64,000 bases of DNA from Lithodes maja (lineage: Eukaryota > Arthropoda > Malacostraca > Decapoda > Lithodidae): positions 1-64,000 of the forward strand of contig JBAKBP010001596.1 of assembly GCA_037953745.1 (NCBI GenBank), read 5' to 3'. The number at the start of each line of letters is the position of its first letter. The first letter of the stretch is position 1. The notes beneath the pieces were generated by a model, which ran no database searches, was not told the origin of the DNA, and saw only the letters and a list, made by a program, of their open reading frames with translations. Of the stretch, positions 9,304 through 20,265 are shown one piece after another. The position numbers and the translations under genes are program-made.

Positions 9304-10043
9304 TTATCTGTTGTGAGTTCTACGATGACTGTAGAGTCCTATCCGTGATGCACATATCCTGCCACAGTCTGGGCACTGGTAGTCCGGGTTAGGAGGTGCT
9401 GGTTGTTCCCGGCGTGCATGTTTCCGGGCCCTCTTCTCCTGCTGGTGGTGTTTCCTCTGACGTTCCAGTTCCTTCGCTCCTTGCTGGCAGTGTGAGCGCC
9501 ATAGTGGTCTATCTGATGCTAAGTTTTCTAGTGCAGTTGGTTGTATATTGCACCTTTTTAGTATTTTCTTTATACTGTATCTTAATTTTGATCCTCCAGC
9601 TGCTCTGCGGCCTTCATGCAGCTGTCCATATAGTATTTTATGAGGTAGTCTCTCCTCTGGCATACGGATGACATGCCCATTGCCCAACCCCTCTGAGTTG
9701 TTGTTTGATGATAAGGGTCTCAATACTGGTGTTGTTGGCTCTTTCAAGTATTGTTATATGAGGAACACGGTCCTGCCAGGTTATACCCATAATCTTTCGG
9801 AGGCATCTGATGTGGAAAGCCTCCATGGGTCGTATATGGCGTCTATATGTCTTCCATGTCTCACAACCATAGAGCAAAGTGGTTAAACACACAGCATCAT
9901 ATACAGCCACTTTGGTACAAAGAGTCAGGTGATTATTTTGGAAAACTCTCTCTTGTAGGCGGCCAAAAGATGCTGCAGCTTGTCTCAGTCGGTGTTGTAC
10001 TTCATCGTCAATACTGGCCGTTTCAGACAGGAAGCTTCCCAGA
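9304..10043 (-). pseudogene. RTE-like LINE protein, C-terminal half
   Basis: Read on the minus strand from about 10040 to the stop at 9304. It includes LGSFLSET, ASIDDEVQHRLRQAA, VAVYDAVCLTTLLYGCETW, RCLRKIMGITWQDRVPH, HVIRMPEERLPHKILYG and SDRPLWRSHCQQGA. These are the post-RT regions typical of endonuclease/RT LINEs in marine invertebrates. The last 25 residues form a C2H2-like finger (CPDCGRICASRIGLYSHRRTH), probably for nucleic-acid binding. One frame change separates 9638-9910 from 9304-9747. The N-terminal side is cut off by the nested LINE. Confidence 0.78.
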
Positions 10044-11307
10044 TAATCACATAATTAAGCATCTTGAGAATAATAACTTAATCAGTGATAGGCAATATGG
10101 TTTTAGACGATGTCGATCAACTGCAGACATGCTTTGCCTTCTTACGCATCAAATCAACCAAGCTACAGACCAACATGGTGAAACACATACAATAGCACTG
10201 GATATATCAAAGGCATTTGATAGAGTCTGGCATCAATCCTTATTGTCGAAGATGTCACACTACGGCCTTGCATCATTAGTTCCACTAATTTCTTCTTATC
10301 TTCATAACAGAAAAATATGTGTAATGGTAGATGGCCTTTATTCTCAATTTCACTCAATAAATGCTGGTGTTCCCCAGGGATCAGTTTTGGCCCCAATTCT
10401 GTTCCTCATTCATATCAATGATCTCATATCTACCACTCATAATCCAATACATTCCTACGCAGATGACTCAACACTCCACAGTTCCTTCACATTTACCAAT
10501 TCTTTCACCCAACCCGATCTTATAAATTCAAAAATAAACACTGCAATTTCTCTGAACCAGGACCTTTCTAGAATTAATGGATGGGGACAAAAGAATCTAG
10601 TTTCCTTTAATGCACAGAAAACCAAGTACATTCAATTTTCTAACAGACAGAATCTCACTGACTCCCATATATTTTTTAATGATGTAAATATTCCCACTTC
10701 CCCTAGTATTGACATTCTCGGTGTAACATTAACTACTAACTTGAGCTGGACACATTATGTTAGAAGCATTGCTAAGAATGCCTCTAAAAAACTGGGACTC
10801 CTGTACAGAGTTCGAGAATTCTTCACTGACGAGCAGTTGGCCGTGATATATAAAAGTCATGTGCGTTCTCAGATGGATTACTGTTCACCTCTGTGGGGTG
10901 GAAGTGGAGTGGTTGCATTGAGGCAGTTGGACAAAATTCAAAATAAAGCTATTAGATTAATCAATAACCCTGCAATCACACAGGACCTTCCTACATTATC
11001 CATACGAAGAAACGTTGCATCCCTTGCATTATTCTACAGATATTTTCACAGCAATTGTTCCGAGGAACTTGCTTCAATTGTGCCGCCTCTCCACATCTTT
11101 CCCCGTAGAACTAGGGCAGCTGAGAGCGCCCATGAATTTACACTTTCTCCTCCACAATGCAGAACTTCTGCTTATCAGAATTCATTTATCCCCAGAGCTA
11201 CTACTCTTTGGAATTCACTTCCCTCGAATTGCTTTCTACAAACTTACAATCTACAAATGTTTAAATCCAGTTGTTACAAACATTTTATGAATGGAGGATG
11301 CCTTTAG
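10044..11307 (+). pseudogene. Jockey-like LINE reverse transcriptase (C-terminal 420 aa)
   Basis: The open frame starts in flanking sequence; the element's own protein begins near NHIIKHLENNNLISDRQYGF. It then has ALDISKAFDRVWH (first catalytic Asp), AGVPQGSVLAPILFLIHIND, and SYADDSTLHSS (the YADD site). After these come thumb and connection regions with LGVTLTTNLSW and VRSQMDYCSPLWGG, and the family C-terminus ending FMNGGCL. The frame is intact to the stop. The N-terminal RT fingers and the endonuclease are missing through 5' truncation, so it cannot act alone. Domain style fits the Jockey/I side of non-LTR elements. Confidence 0.85.
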
Positions 11308-11383
11308 GCACATGGACCTTTTTGTTTTATCTGTGTTTTTCCTTCCTCCGTTCATTGTCTCTTAAAAAAAAAAAAAAAAAAAT
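10044..11383 (+). mobile_element. Jockey-like LINE copy 1, 5' truncated, nested in an RTE-like LINE
   Basis: The insertion lies exactly between the two halves of the minus-strand LINE. It begins within the RT domain and ends with ATTGTCTCTT plus an A run at 11366-11383. It is near-identical to the minus-strand copy at 38857-41715 over the shared region, so the family was recently active. Any target duplication is at most 1-2 bases. Confidence 0.88.
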
Positions 11384-12965
11384 ACTTGATGGAAGGAACT
11401 TGCGCTATCTCCTCTCCTGCTAATCTGAACACTGGCTGCACAGGTGGTATCTGAGCTGACCACTGAGAAATTATTTGTTTTCTGGATGTTAACTGGAGTA
11501 AGCACTTGCTGCAGTTTCAAGCACAACTTCTAGTTCCTCTGGCGAGTGAACTACAAGAGCACAATCATCTGCATACTGAAGTTCCAGGATATTTTCCATA
11601 GACACTTTTGTTCTTGCTATGTTGATTCCACTTCTGTTTGCTATAGTCCTATGAAGAAGTATTATAACGCATATTAAATTTGTTTTTAAAAGGACTGGTC
11701 CCAGTACACACCCTTGTCTGACTCCGGCATTAACAGCAAATGGTTCTGATGCATGGCCTCCTGCAGTGACTCTCGCCGTCATGCCATCATGAAACTGTCT
11801 TACAAGTGCCACTAATTTTTGTGGACAACCAAAGATACGGAGAATATTCCACAATGTTTCTCGATTTACGGTATCAAAGGCTTTTGACAGATCAATGAAG
11901 GCTATAAAATGTCTTTATTTTGTTCCCTGCATTTTTCTTGCAATTGACGTATAGTAAAAATCATGTCAATAGTTCCTCGATCTTTACGGAAACCGCATTG
12001 TGACTCTGGCAGTATTTCCTCAGTAATTTTGGTCAACAGTGTTTGAAGCATGATTTTTGACAGCACCTTCCCTGCCACAGCTAAATGAGAAATGCCTCTG
12101 CTGTTGCCACAATTAGATTTATCACCCTGTTTTTGTAAATTGTGATAATATTTGCATCTTTCCATGTCTGAGGTATGTACTCCTTGTCCCAAACCTCCAA
12201 AATGAATGAGTGAATATCTCGAAGCAGTAGGTAACCTCCATATTTAATTAGCTCTGCTGGTATACCATCTGGACCAGATTTGTTATCTTTCAGGGTCTTA
12301 ACTGCTCTAGTCTCTTCATTAAAGGTTGGTGGTATATCAAGATCTTGAATAATGGGTTGCTCTTCAAACTCTTGTTGGCAAGTTGGATCTATATGATTGT
12401 CTTGGTTCAGCAAGTCCTTGAAGTGCTCCCCCCATCTCTCAACAATTGCCTTTTGATCTTTTATAAGAGTAGTTCCGTCTGCACTCCTTAATGGTGTAAG
12501 TGGACAGCTTGTAGGTCCATACACTTGTTTTACAGCATTATAAAAGTTGTGCATGTCATGTGCATCGGCATACCCTTGTATTTCTTGTCCCTTATTTGTC
12601 CACCAATCATTTTGCATTTTTCGTAAGGTTCTTTGTACATCGGATCGTAATTCTTGCCAGTTCATTTTTAAGGTTTCAGAGGTTGGGTTGCTAAGAGTTG
12701 CTCTATGAGCTCTGTCCATCCTGTCTAAAAGAATGGAGATGTTGCCCACATTTTTATCAAACCAGTCTTGATGATTTTTTTTATTTTATACCAATTGAAT
12801 CCTTTGCTGCTTCATAAATTAATTCACTACGTGAAGCCCAGATTTCATCTAGTGGAATTGTCAAGTTGCTAATGGGATCTTCATCACTTAGCTTCTCAGA
12901 TAAAATTCTGAGGAAGCTGTTACAAAATTCATGGTTTTTAAGTTTAGCAACGTTAAGTTTAGCAC
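11384..12965 (-). pseudogene. RTE-like LINE protein, RT half
   Basis: Read on the minus strand it includes DSIGIK then NHQDWFDKNVGNISILLDRM (one frame change near 12780), VYGPTSCPLTPLRSADGTTL, and KDNKSGPDGIPAELIKYGG. It continues with HNLQKQGDKSNCGNSRGISH, ESQCGFRKDRGTIDMIF, a DLSKAFDTV-equivalent near 11890, GVRQGCVLGPVL, and LQYADDCALVV (catalytic YADD). Several frameshifts break it, at about 11495, 11860 and 12190. The part from 11384 to 11490 reads on through VPSIKY into the left half beyond the nested LINE. Confidence 0.8.
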
Positions 12966-13092
12966 ACATACACGCACGCACACACACACACACATACACG
13001 CACACACACATACATAAAACAATAGGTTACATAAACATATAGATAAGCAGGATACATTTTGCATAAATAATCTCACTTTCTATGGCTGCCTT

Positions 13093-13125
<33 letters not shown>

Positions 13126-13185
13126 TAAAAAGTAGGCTATACAATCATACAGATAACCAGAATATATCTTGCATAAAAACACTCA

Positions 13186-13259
<74 letters not shown>

Positions 13260-13357
13260 GACACGTACACGCACACACATATACACATAAAATGTAGGCT
13301 ATACAATCATACAGACAACCAGAATATATCTTGCATAAAAACACTCACTCTCACACA

Positions 13358-13400
<43 letters not shown>

Positions 13401-13495
13401 TGTATATACACATAAAAAGTAGGCTATACAATTATATAGACAACCAGACTATATCTTGCATATAAACACTCTCTCTCTCTCTCTCTGTCCCTAAC
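12966..13495. repeat. compound CA/CT microsatellite with a dispersed spacer unit
   Basis: CA and CT runs alternate with a spacer carrying 'aggctatacaatcatacaga' and 'aaccagaatatatcttgcat', present about four times. The longest CA run is at 13201-13258. A related spacer occurs near 9168. Confidence 0.9.
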
Positions 13496-14460
13496 CCGTG
13501 CTACCGCCAGACGCTGCAGACGCTCTGTCAACGCCCTCACGATATCGATCATAATTTGAGTATTAACTACTCATCCTCTTCATTCTTGTGCATGAAAGGT
13601 GGTTAAGAGCACGTTTTACCATCCTGTAGCTTAGTAAGTAACACTGCACGATATTTCGCTGTGTATTGACTGATAAACTTTGTGTTTATCACAAGACTCC
13701 TGCTCGGACAGGGCGCCACTAGCGCCATCTATTGTTTTGTTTTGCTTTGTAAACAAACGCCCTCTTATTACTATTTTATATAAAATCGTAGCCCCTAATT
13801 TTTACCCATTACCTACTGTAGTAAGTATCTATTTAACTGCCTTGTATGTAAGTAAAGCTTTGCATATTAATTTGCTAATAAACAATATTGTTTACTAACT
13901 AACCTGCCTACAGGGACTAACGCCGACGCCATTTTGTAAACAAACTTTTTGGGGGGATTATACATATTAAATACCAGCAAATTTTGTACCAAATTTAAGT
14001 GCATTAATTTATCTGTTCCCCCTAGATATATTCTTGACTTTTTCTCCTCAAAGTGATTTTACTTTAAGCTAAGGGTGGTATTTGTACAAACTAACCTAGC
14101 CTAACCCAACCTGCCAAGCTTTTAACCTAACCCAAACTTAGCCTATCCTATAGACAGCCAATCTGTTTTATTATTAACTCTTGTAGATATTGTATTTAGT
14201 ATCCTACTGTAGCTATACAGTATATATCTGTAATTTTAGTTGTTGCTTGCACGATCTTGTAATAACCTTTGACTGATACACTTTTTTATCTAAAAAGAGT
14301 AGGCTACTGCTTTACTAGGCTACAGCGACACCAGGGCCATCTGTTGACACAGTATATTAACCCCTTGTGTGCAGTCACACTTTATTTTTATATAATCTCT
14401 ATTTGGTGAATTGTATATTTAGTTACATATTCTGTTATATATATATATATATTTGTTTAA
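13496..14460. other. AT-rich intergenic, no gene seen
   Basis: I see no coding motif, RNA gene or terminal repeats. There are scattered CCTAACC/TAGGCTA-type words and a short TA run near 14439-14451. The open frame at 13680-13898 lacks any recognisable domain. Confidence 0.5.
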
Positions 14461-14695
14461 GGTTAGGTTATCACACCTGGTAGCCTATTTCTGCGAATTT
14501 CAATTTTATTATTTTCGGTTAGGCTATTCAACGCTGGTAGCCTATTATTGCGTATTTCAATTTAAAAACAAAACTTTTGGTTAGGCTATCGCCCCTGGAA
14601 GCCTAATTCTGTGTATCTCAACATTTTTGTTTTCGGTTAGGCTATCACCCCTGATAACCTATTTCTGCGTATTTCAGCATATTTGTTTTCGGTTG
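14461..14695 (+). repeat. about 58-bp tandem repeats in the LINE 5' region
   Basis: Four diverged units each start GGTTAGG(C/T)TAT and carry GTAGCCTA and GCGTATTTCA. They sit about 100-330 bp upstream of ORF1. A promoter role is inference. Confidence 0.85.
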
Positions 14696-14772
14696 AAGTG
14701 ATTGAAGTGTTTTTAAAGTGAGTGAAGTGTTTTAAAGTGAGTGAAGTGTTTTTTAAGTGAGTGAAGTGATCT
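14696..14772 (+). repeat. short tandem repeat before ORF1
   Basis: The phrase GTGAGTGAAGTGTTTTTAAA repeats 3-4 times with length variation, ending about 20 bp before the ORF1 ATG at 14792. Confidence 0.85.
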
Positions 14773-14791
14773 GAAGAAAGTGACTGTCACC

Positions 14792-15821
14792 ATGCCTCGC
14801 GCTTGTGCGAACTGCGCCGGTAGGTTTGGTGAGTCCATGTTTGCTACTGTCGATCTTCAAGTCTGCCGGCTCTGCCAGCAACGAGAGAATTTTACAGTGA
14901 AATTAGATGAAGCCTACAACAAGATCAATGTCCTCACCATGAAGCTGGAATCACTCCAAGAGTTTGTAACACTCAACATTGGAGTACCACAAACTTCAAT
15001 TGTCACCGCAACTCCAGCAGCCCCCAACGTCAACTGCCAACAATTCAACGCCTACAGTAGCCACTTCAGCTGATGTTTCCGATACTCAAGATACAAATAG
15101 TGACTCTCTTCCCCCTCAAGACAACTTCCGTGTCATGAGGAACAGCGTTTGCCCCAAAACCAGGAAACACATACCGATTACCGAGTGTCAAAACCGTTTC
15201 CAGATACTCACAGACTCAGATGACGAAGTGGAAATAGAAGAAGTCCGGCTCGTGGGAGACTCGATGATAGGTGGTCAGCTCACAGAGTTTTGCGCCAGGG
15301 CACCTAAGACCAGGAAGCGTTTTTGTATCCCTGGTGGTGGTGTGGACGACGTAGTTGCAGCAGTTGATGAAGTATCAAAGCTGGCCCCTGCTAATACAAT
15401 GTACGTCATCCACGTTGGATCCAACGATGTACAGCGAACCCGGTCGGAAGATTTGCTTTTAAAGTACCAGCAGATGATCAAGTCGTTTAAGGAGAAGTCA
15501 TCAAGGATCATCGTCTCAGGAATCGTCCCCCGGCTCGGTGTAGAGAGCCGATTTTACAACATAGCCACCAGCACAAATCGTTGTCTAGCAAACCTCTGCA
15601 GGAAGGAGAATGTGGGATTCGTCGACACCTGGGACAATTTCTACTACGATGACTATTTGTTTTCGGACGATGGAGTTCATCTGAACCAGGTGGGAGCAGC
15701 ACATTTTGGGCGTCTTCTCAACGATGCGGTGAAGGATTTTCGGAGAAGAAATCGACTCAGCACAGGACAACCAGGAAGGAGGACCGAAGACAGCGAGGAT
15801 GGCAACCTACAAAGGAATTAA
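14792..15821 (+). pseudogene. CR1-like ORF1: Cys-rich N-terminus and SGNH esterase
   Basis: The start ATG is in a CACCATGCC context. The first 40 residues hold a CxxC/CxxC cluster (CANCAGRFG, then CRLCQQ) followed by a short coiled-coil-like segment. After a frameshift near 15000-15060 the protein has an SGNH hydrolase fold. Block I is LVGDSMIGG with the catalytic Ser, block III is HVGSNDV (GxND), and block V is DGVHLN with the Asp and His. Such esterase domains are known in CR1-group ORF1 proteins, probably acting with element RNA or membranes. It ends at 15821, about 100 bp before ORF2. Confidence 0.82.
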
Positions 15822-15918
15822 ATACTAATCCGTCAAGAACCGCGAATTTGGATAGAGCTCCACCAACACGACCCAAATTCAAAACCACCAGGGATAACGA
15901 CCGAGGACCGAGGACAGC

Positions 15919-17091
15919 CATGAATGTAAATGTAGATCCGATCAGAACCAAAAATTCGATGAAAGAACGTTCTGCGAGTTCTAAAACCGCAACTTTAAAG
16001 GTTATCTATGCAACCGCTCGTAGCATACGCAATAAATTTTCAGATTTAGAGGAACTAGTGTTTACAGAAAATTATGATGTGATTGGCATAACAGAATCTT
16101 GGCTCAATACAGAAGATAGAGACTTTTTAGCAGAGTATTCACTTCCCAGTTATGTAATGTTTGAGAACAGCCGATAAATAAAAATGGAGGTGGCGTTTTA
16201 TTTTATATCAGAGAAAGTCTTAACCCGACCCTCGTGTCAAAACCTCAAATTGTGAACGTCGACACATCTTTTGTGCTAATAAAGAATAATAAAGGTACAA
16301 AAATAATACTTGGGTTAATATACAGACCTCCACCTCATTCAGTGCAAACTGACCGAGAAATTTACGAACAAATTGCAGATGTAAGTAACTCACAAGATAC
16401 CGTAATTTTTGGCGACTTTAATTTACCTGTGACCAAGTGGGGCGATACTCTTACTTCATACTCCGGACATGACTTGTATACGAACTTGCAAGAGAGTTCG
16501 CTTTATCAATTTGTTCGAACGCCGACCCGTGGTAATAACGTTCTTGACATTGTACTTGCAACAAAAGAAGAATTGATAGAGAATTTGAATGTTGGTGATG
16601 AATTAAGTAACAGCGACCATCGTACGATAACTTTCACTTTAAAGTTTACTAGTAACGAACCAAATAGTAGCATCGAAAAAGTCCCTAATTTCAAGAAAGC
16701 AAACTTCCATAAACTTAGAGCTATGTTTAAAGAAACTGACTGGAGCTTTTTAATTAACAATAACGACTTAAATAAATCTTGGAAGTTATTCAAAACCACT
16801 TACCTAAAAGCAGTGCAAGACTGCATACCATCGAAAATACGGCGTCCAGGCCATAATAATAAGCCCAAATGGTGGAATAAAGATATTTCAAACTACCTGC
16901 TTGCTAAAAATTTTGCTAATGATAGATTAAAATCCTCACAAAATGACGAAGAACGGGTGAAATTTGTAGAGCTACGACGCAAAGCCAAAAAGGTAATTAA
17001 GCAAAGTAAAAAGTCCTTAGAGTTACATATCGCGAATCAAAGTAAAACAAACCCGAAAGAATTCTATAGTTATATCAGAAAGAAAAAGTAG
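15919..17091 (+). pseudogene. CR1-like ORF2 endonuclease region
   Basis: The first in-frame ATG (MNVNVDPIRTK) precedes an apurinic-endonuclease-type domain. It contains YATARSIRNKFSDLEEL, DVIGITESWLNT, GGGVLFYIRE, GLIYRPP, FGDFNLPVTKWGD, TRGNNVLDIV and a terminal SDHRTITF. These supply the metal-binding Glu/Asp/Asn/His set that nicks target DNA. A frameshift near 16175 divides it. A linker rich in Lys then runs to FYSYIRKKK, where another 1-nt shift ends the frame. Confidence 0.85.
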
Positions 17092-17104
17092 TTACTTCAA
17101 CTGT

Positions 17105-18787
17105 TGGACCGTTAGTCGATGAAAATGGAGAATACACCAAAGACGAAGTACAAATGAGTAATGCCCTCAATACCTTCTTTGCATCAGTTTTTACAACAGA
17201 AGACCTCAGTGATATCCCTACACCATCGCCGATTCAGATTGATAATTCAGATGTTCTAAGCAATATCACTGTTACAGAGAGAGAAGTATTGAATTGTTTA
17301 GATAAACTCAAGGTAAATAAAACGCCAGGACCTGATACAATCTCGCCTAGAATTCTAAAGGAAGCTAAGGATGAGCTCTCCAAACCACTGACATTACTAT
17401 TCAATAAATCCTTGCAGTCTGGAACTATGCCTGATCAGCCAACGTAACACCGATATTAAAAAAAGGCAGCAAATCCCTACCCAGTAACTATCGTCCAATT
17501 AGCTTAACCTCAGTTGTATGTAAAATGCTAGAAACGGTCATACGAGACAGACTCGTAAATCACTTAGAGGAAAATAACATACTTAAAGATACTCAACACG
17601 GCTTTCGTAAAAAACGTTCCTGTTTAACAAACCTCTTAGACTTCTCCCACGATATCCTCAACCTCTACGATGAGAGTAAAGCTGTAGATATTATATACCT
17701 TGATTTTCAAAAGGCCTTTGACAAAGTTCCCCACAAACGTTTACTGCTAAAACTAAAAGCGCATGGAATACAAGACGGTGTGTTGAAAAGGATAGAAAAT
17801 TGGCTCAGCAACAGAAAGCAAAGGGTAGTCATAAATGGTAAGGCATCTAAATGGACCAATGTAAGTAGCGGGGTACCCCAGGGATCGGTACTAGGACCAA
17901 TTCTCTTTCTAATTTACATCAACGACATAGATGAGGGTCTCACCTGTACAATCTCAAAATTTGCTGACGATACAAAAATTGCAAATAGCGTACTCTCAAA
18001 AGAACAAGTTGACGATATGCAACACAATCTTGATAAATTGTCATGTTGGGCCCAAATTTGGCAAATGAGTTTCAATGCGGATAAATGTAAAGTACTACAT
18101 GTCGGATACCTAAATGAGAAAGCAAACTATTCGATGAATGGCACTCAGCTTAAGAATGTAAACAGAGAAACTGATCTGGGAGTAACAATATCGAGTAACC
18201 TAAAACCGAGTCAACAATGTTCAGAAGTTGTTAAGAAGGCAAACAAAATAATTGGCTTTATAGGCAGGTCATTTGAGCATAATTCCAAAGAAGTTATCCT
18301 AACCCTTTACATTTCCTTAGTCCGCCCTCTTCTGAAATATTGCGGTCAATCCTGGTGCCCTTATTACCAAAAAGATATAAACAAGCTAGAACGAGTTCAA
18401 CGTAGAGTTACCAAAATGATACCTAGCCTAAAGAACAAACCATACGAAGAGCGTCTTAGAGAATTAAATGTATTTCCTTTAACCCAGCGCAGATTAAGAG
18501 GTGACTTAATTCAAGTGTTCAAAATCATCAAAGGCATCGACAATATGAACTGTAGTAAGTACTTCACTATCGACCAATCTAATTACACGCGGGGAAACGG
18601 TTGGAAAATTATTGGTAAATCTTTTAACTCACACGAATCTAAGAATTTCTTCTTCAATCGAGTTGTCAACTTGTGGAATGGGCTTCCCCGAAATGTTATA
18701 GACTGCATCACCGTTGATTCATTTAAACTCCGCCTAGACAAATATCTCTCATCAAACCCGCGACTGACTGCGTTTGTAAATGAATAA
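17105..18787 (+). pseudogene. CR1-like ORF2 reverse transcriptase
   Basis: Motifs in order: KTPGPDTISPRILKEAKDEL, then after a small deletion near 17440 ANVTPILKKGSKSLPSNYRP. Next come DTQHGFRKKRSCLTNLLDF, IYLDFQKAFDKVPH (catalytic Asp), SGVPQGSVLGPILFLIYIND and SKFADDTKIA (FADD active site). The C-terminus with LNVFPLTQRRLRGDLIQVFK and VVNLWNGLPRNVID is typical of the CR1 group. The stop is TGA at 18786-18788. From 17525 to 18787 the frame is open for 420 codons. Confidence 0.88.
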
Positions 18788-18800
18788 CTTTATTTTATCC

Positions 18801-19375
18801 CCCCCTCAGTTACTAACCCATCTGTCCTCTACTAACTTCCTAATCCTGCCACGGACATTAGTTCCAGGGCAGTAATTCCCTTTCCAATGTTCCCTTACCC
18901 ACTCTAAACCACTGTTTGGACACTTGATCCTCAGTGTTTTGGAGGACAAGCAACCTAGAAGGGTCACTAGATCTGTTGTTGCTTGATTTCCTTTGTACTT
19001 TGTACTCTCTCTCTCTCTCTCTCTGTCGCTTCCCATCTCCCCAGAGACTCCCTCCACTTTCCGTCCATCAAGCCAAACACAAGAACACTGGAATTGATCT
19101 CCACTGTATAGCCGTGTGGTGTACTTACTCTAGTTGTATTGCGGGAGTGAGCATGCTCGTTATTTCCCGCCTCCTATATGTGTAGGTGTTATATGTATCG
19201 TTGGAATGGCTGTGGATGTGTGTGTAATCTGTATTTTTAGCCAATTGGCGACATCGGAAACGAAGGCTTAGGGTGGATCTGTATGGTACCATTCTCACTA
19301 TAGACGGTACCGTCTCGCCCGAAGGCTTAGGTAGCCATCAGCTTAGGTGAACCATATGATACCCATCTCGCCTTG
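18801..19375. other. no gene seen
   Basis: It contains a CT run near 19006-19024 and otherwise unassigned sequence. The phrase CGAAGGCTTAGG appears twice, near 19262 and 19320. Confidence 0.5.
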
Positions 19376-19560
19376 TACCATTTTTGCCAACCCCAGAGGG
19401 GACGTCACAACGTCGTCCACTTATTCCAGGTACCTATTTACAGCTAGGTGAACTGAGGCTAACACATGAAAGGAGACAAGCCCAATTTGTCTCCGCCCGG
19501 CCGGGGATTGAACCCCGGCCCCTCGTGTGTGAGACGAGAGCTCTACCACTAGGCTATGGG

Positions 19561-19561
<1 letters not shown>
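19376..19561 (-). mobile_element. tRNA-derived SINE (family B)
   Basis: The minus strand starts with a tRNA-like head: A-box region AGCCTAGTGGTAGAGC, an anticodon-like stem-loop CTCGT-loop-ACGAG, and B box GGTTCAATCC in a CCGGGG stem. A body follows with CTAGCTGTAAATAGGTACC. Only about four acceptor base pairs form, so this is a SINE head, not a working tRNA gene. It abuts a TG microsatellite, and the far end is not defined. Confidence 0.75.

Positions 19562-19629
<68 letters not shown>
19562..19629. repeat. (TG)n microsatellite
   Basis: About 34 uninterrupted TG units lie between the SINE head and the LINE 3' end. Confidence 0.95.
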
Positions 19630-19630
<1 letters not shown>

Positions 19631-19842
19631 TTATAATAATAATAGGTTTATTTAATATCATTTTTACAATTGCAACCATAGAGTTGAAAATATACAGTGA
19701 GTAAAACATACATACAAAGTGTCATTACACATAAAATACACATAAAATACAAATATTAAGAACAATTTGCCGGAATAATGATCATGTATTGGCAAAATAT
19801 AATATAATTTCAAAACACTGACTACCTACTTCCTCAAGTAAT

Positions 19843-20213
19843 TGTTTATATACCTGGTCATCTGTGGAATGGCACTGTTTATATACCTGGTCATCTGTGG
19901 AATGGCACTGTTTATATACCTGGTCATCTGTGGAATGGCACTGTTTATATACCTGGTCATCTGTGGAATGGCACTGTTTATATACCTGGTCATCTGTGGA
20001 ATGGCACTGTTTATATACCTGGTCATCTGTGGAATGGCACTGTTTATATACCTGGTCATCTGTGGAATGGCACTGTTTATATACCTGGTCATCTGTGGAA
20101 TGGCACTGTTTATATACCTGGTCATCTGTGGAATGGCACTGTTTATATACCTGGTCATCTGTGGAATGGCACTGTTTATATACCTGGTCATCTGTGGAAT
20201 GGCACTGTTTTGG
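19843..20213. repeat. 33-bp minisatellite, 11 copies
   Basis: Virtually identical units contain GGCACTGTTTATATACC and TGGTCATCTGTGGAAT. Because 33 is a multiple of three, open frames persist on both strands; these are not genes. Confidence 0.97.
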
Positions 20214-20265
20214 TGTTTCTTGGTGTTACATTTGTCTTCAACTAGAAAGTTTCTTGCTCGTAATT

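Larger units (their letters stand above)
9268..12965 (-). mobile_element. RTE-like non-LTR retrotransposon, 5' truncated, split by a nested LINE
   Basis: The minus-strand protein is continuous if 10044-11383 is removed: the left part begins LGSFLSETASIDDEV and the right part ends VPSIKY, which join as a normal KYLGS. Coding potential starts near 12965, next to a microsatellite. It continues through the RT palm and thumb to a C-terminal zinc-finger domain with its stop at 9304. The 3' end runs into a GA/CA microsatellite near 9260. Clade assignment is tentative. Confidence 0.8.
14461..18800 (+). mobile_element. CR1-like LINE copy 1, near full length
   Basis: A 5' region of tandem repeats is followed by ORF1 (zinc-finger-like and SGNH esterase), an endonuclease and a reverse transcriptase, in the order and style of CR1-group elements. 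At least four frameshifts make it inactive: within ORF1 near 15000-15060, then near 16175, 17088 and 17440. The 3' untranslated region after 18787 is short or lost. No octamer 3' repeats are seen, unlike the copy ending at 31213. Confidence 0.85.

Noticed and set aside
19495..19561. A tRNA gene
   Set aside because: A and B boxes and an anticodon-like stem exist, but the acceptor stem pairs over only about four bases and SINE body follows.
19843..20213. CRISPR-like array
   Set aside because: The units are contiguous with no unique spacers, in eukaryotic DNA with no cas genes.
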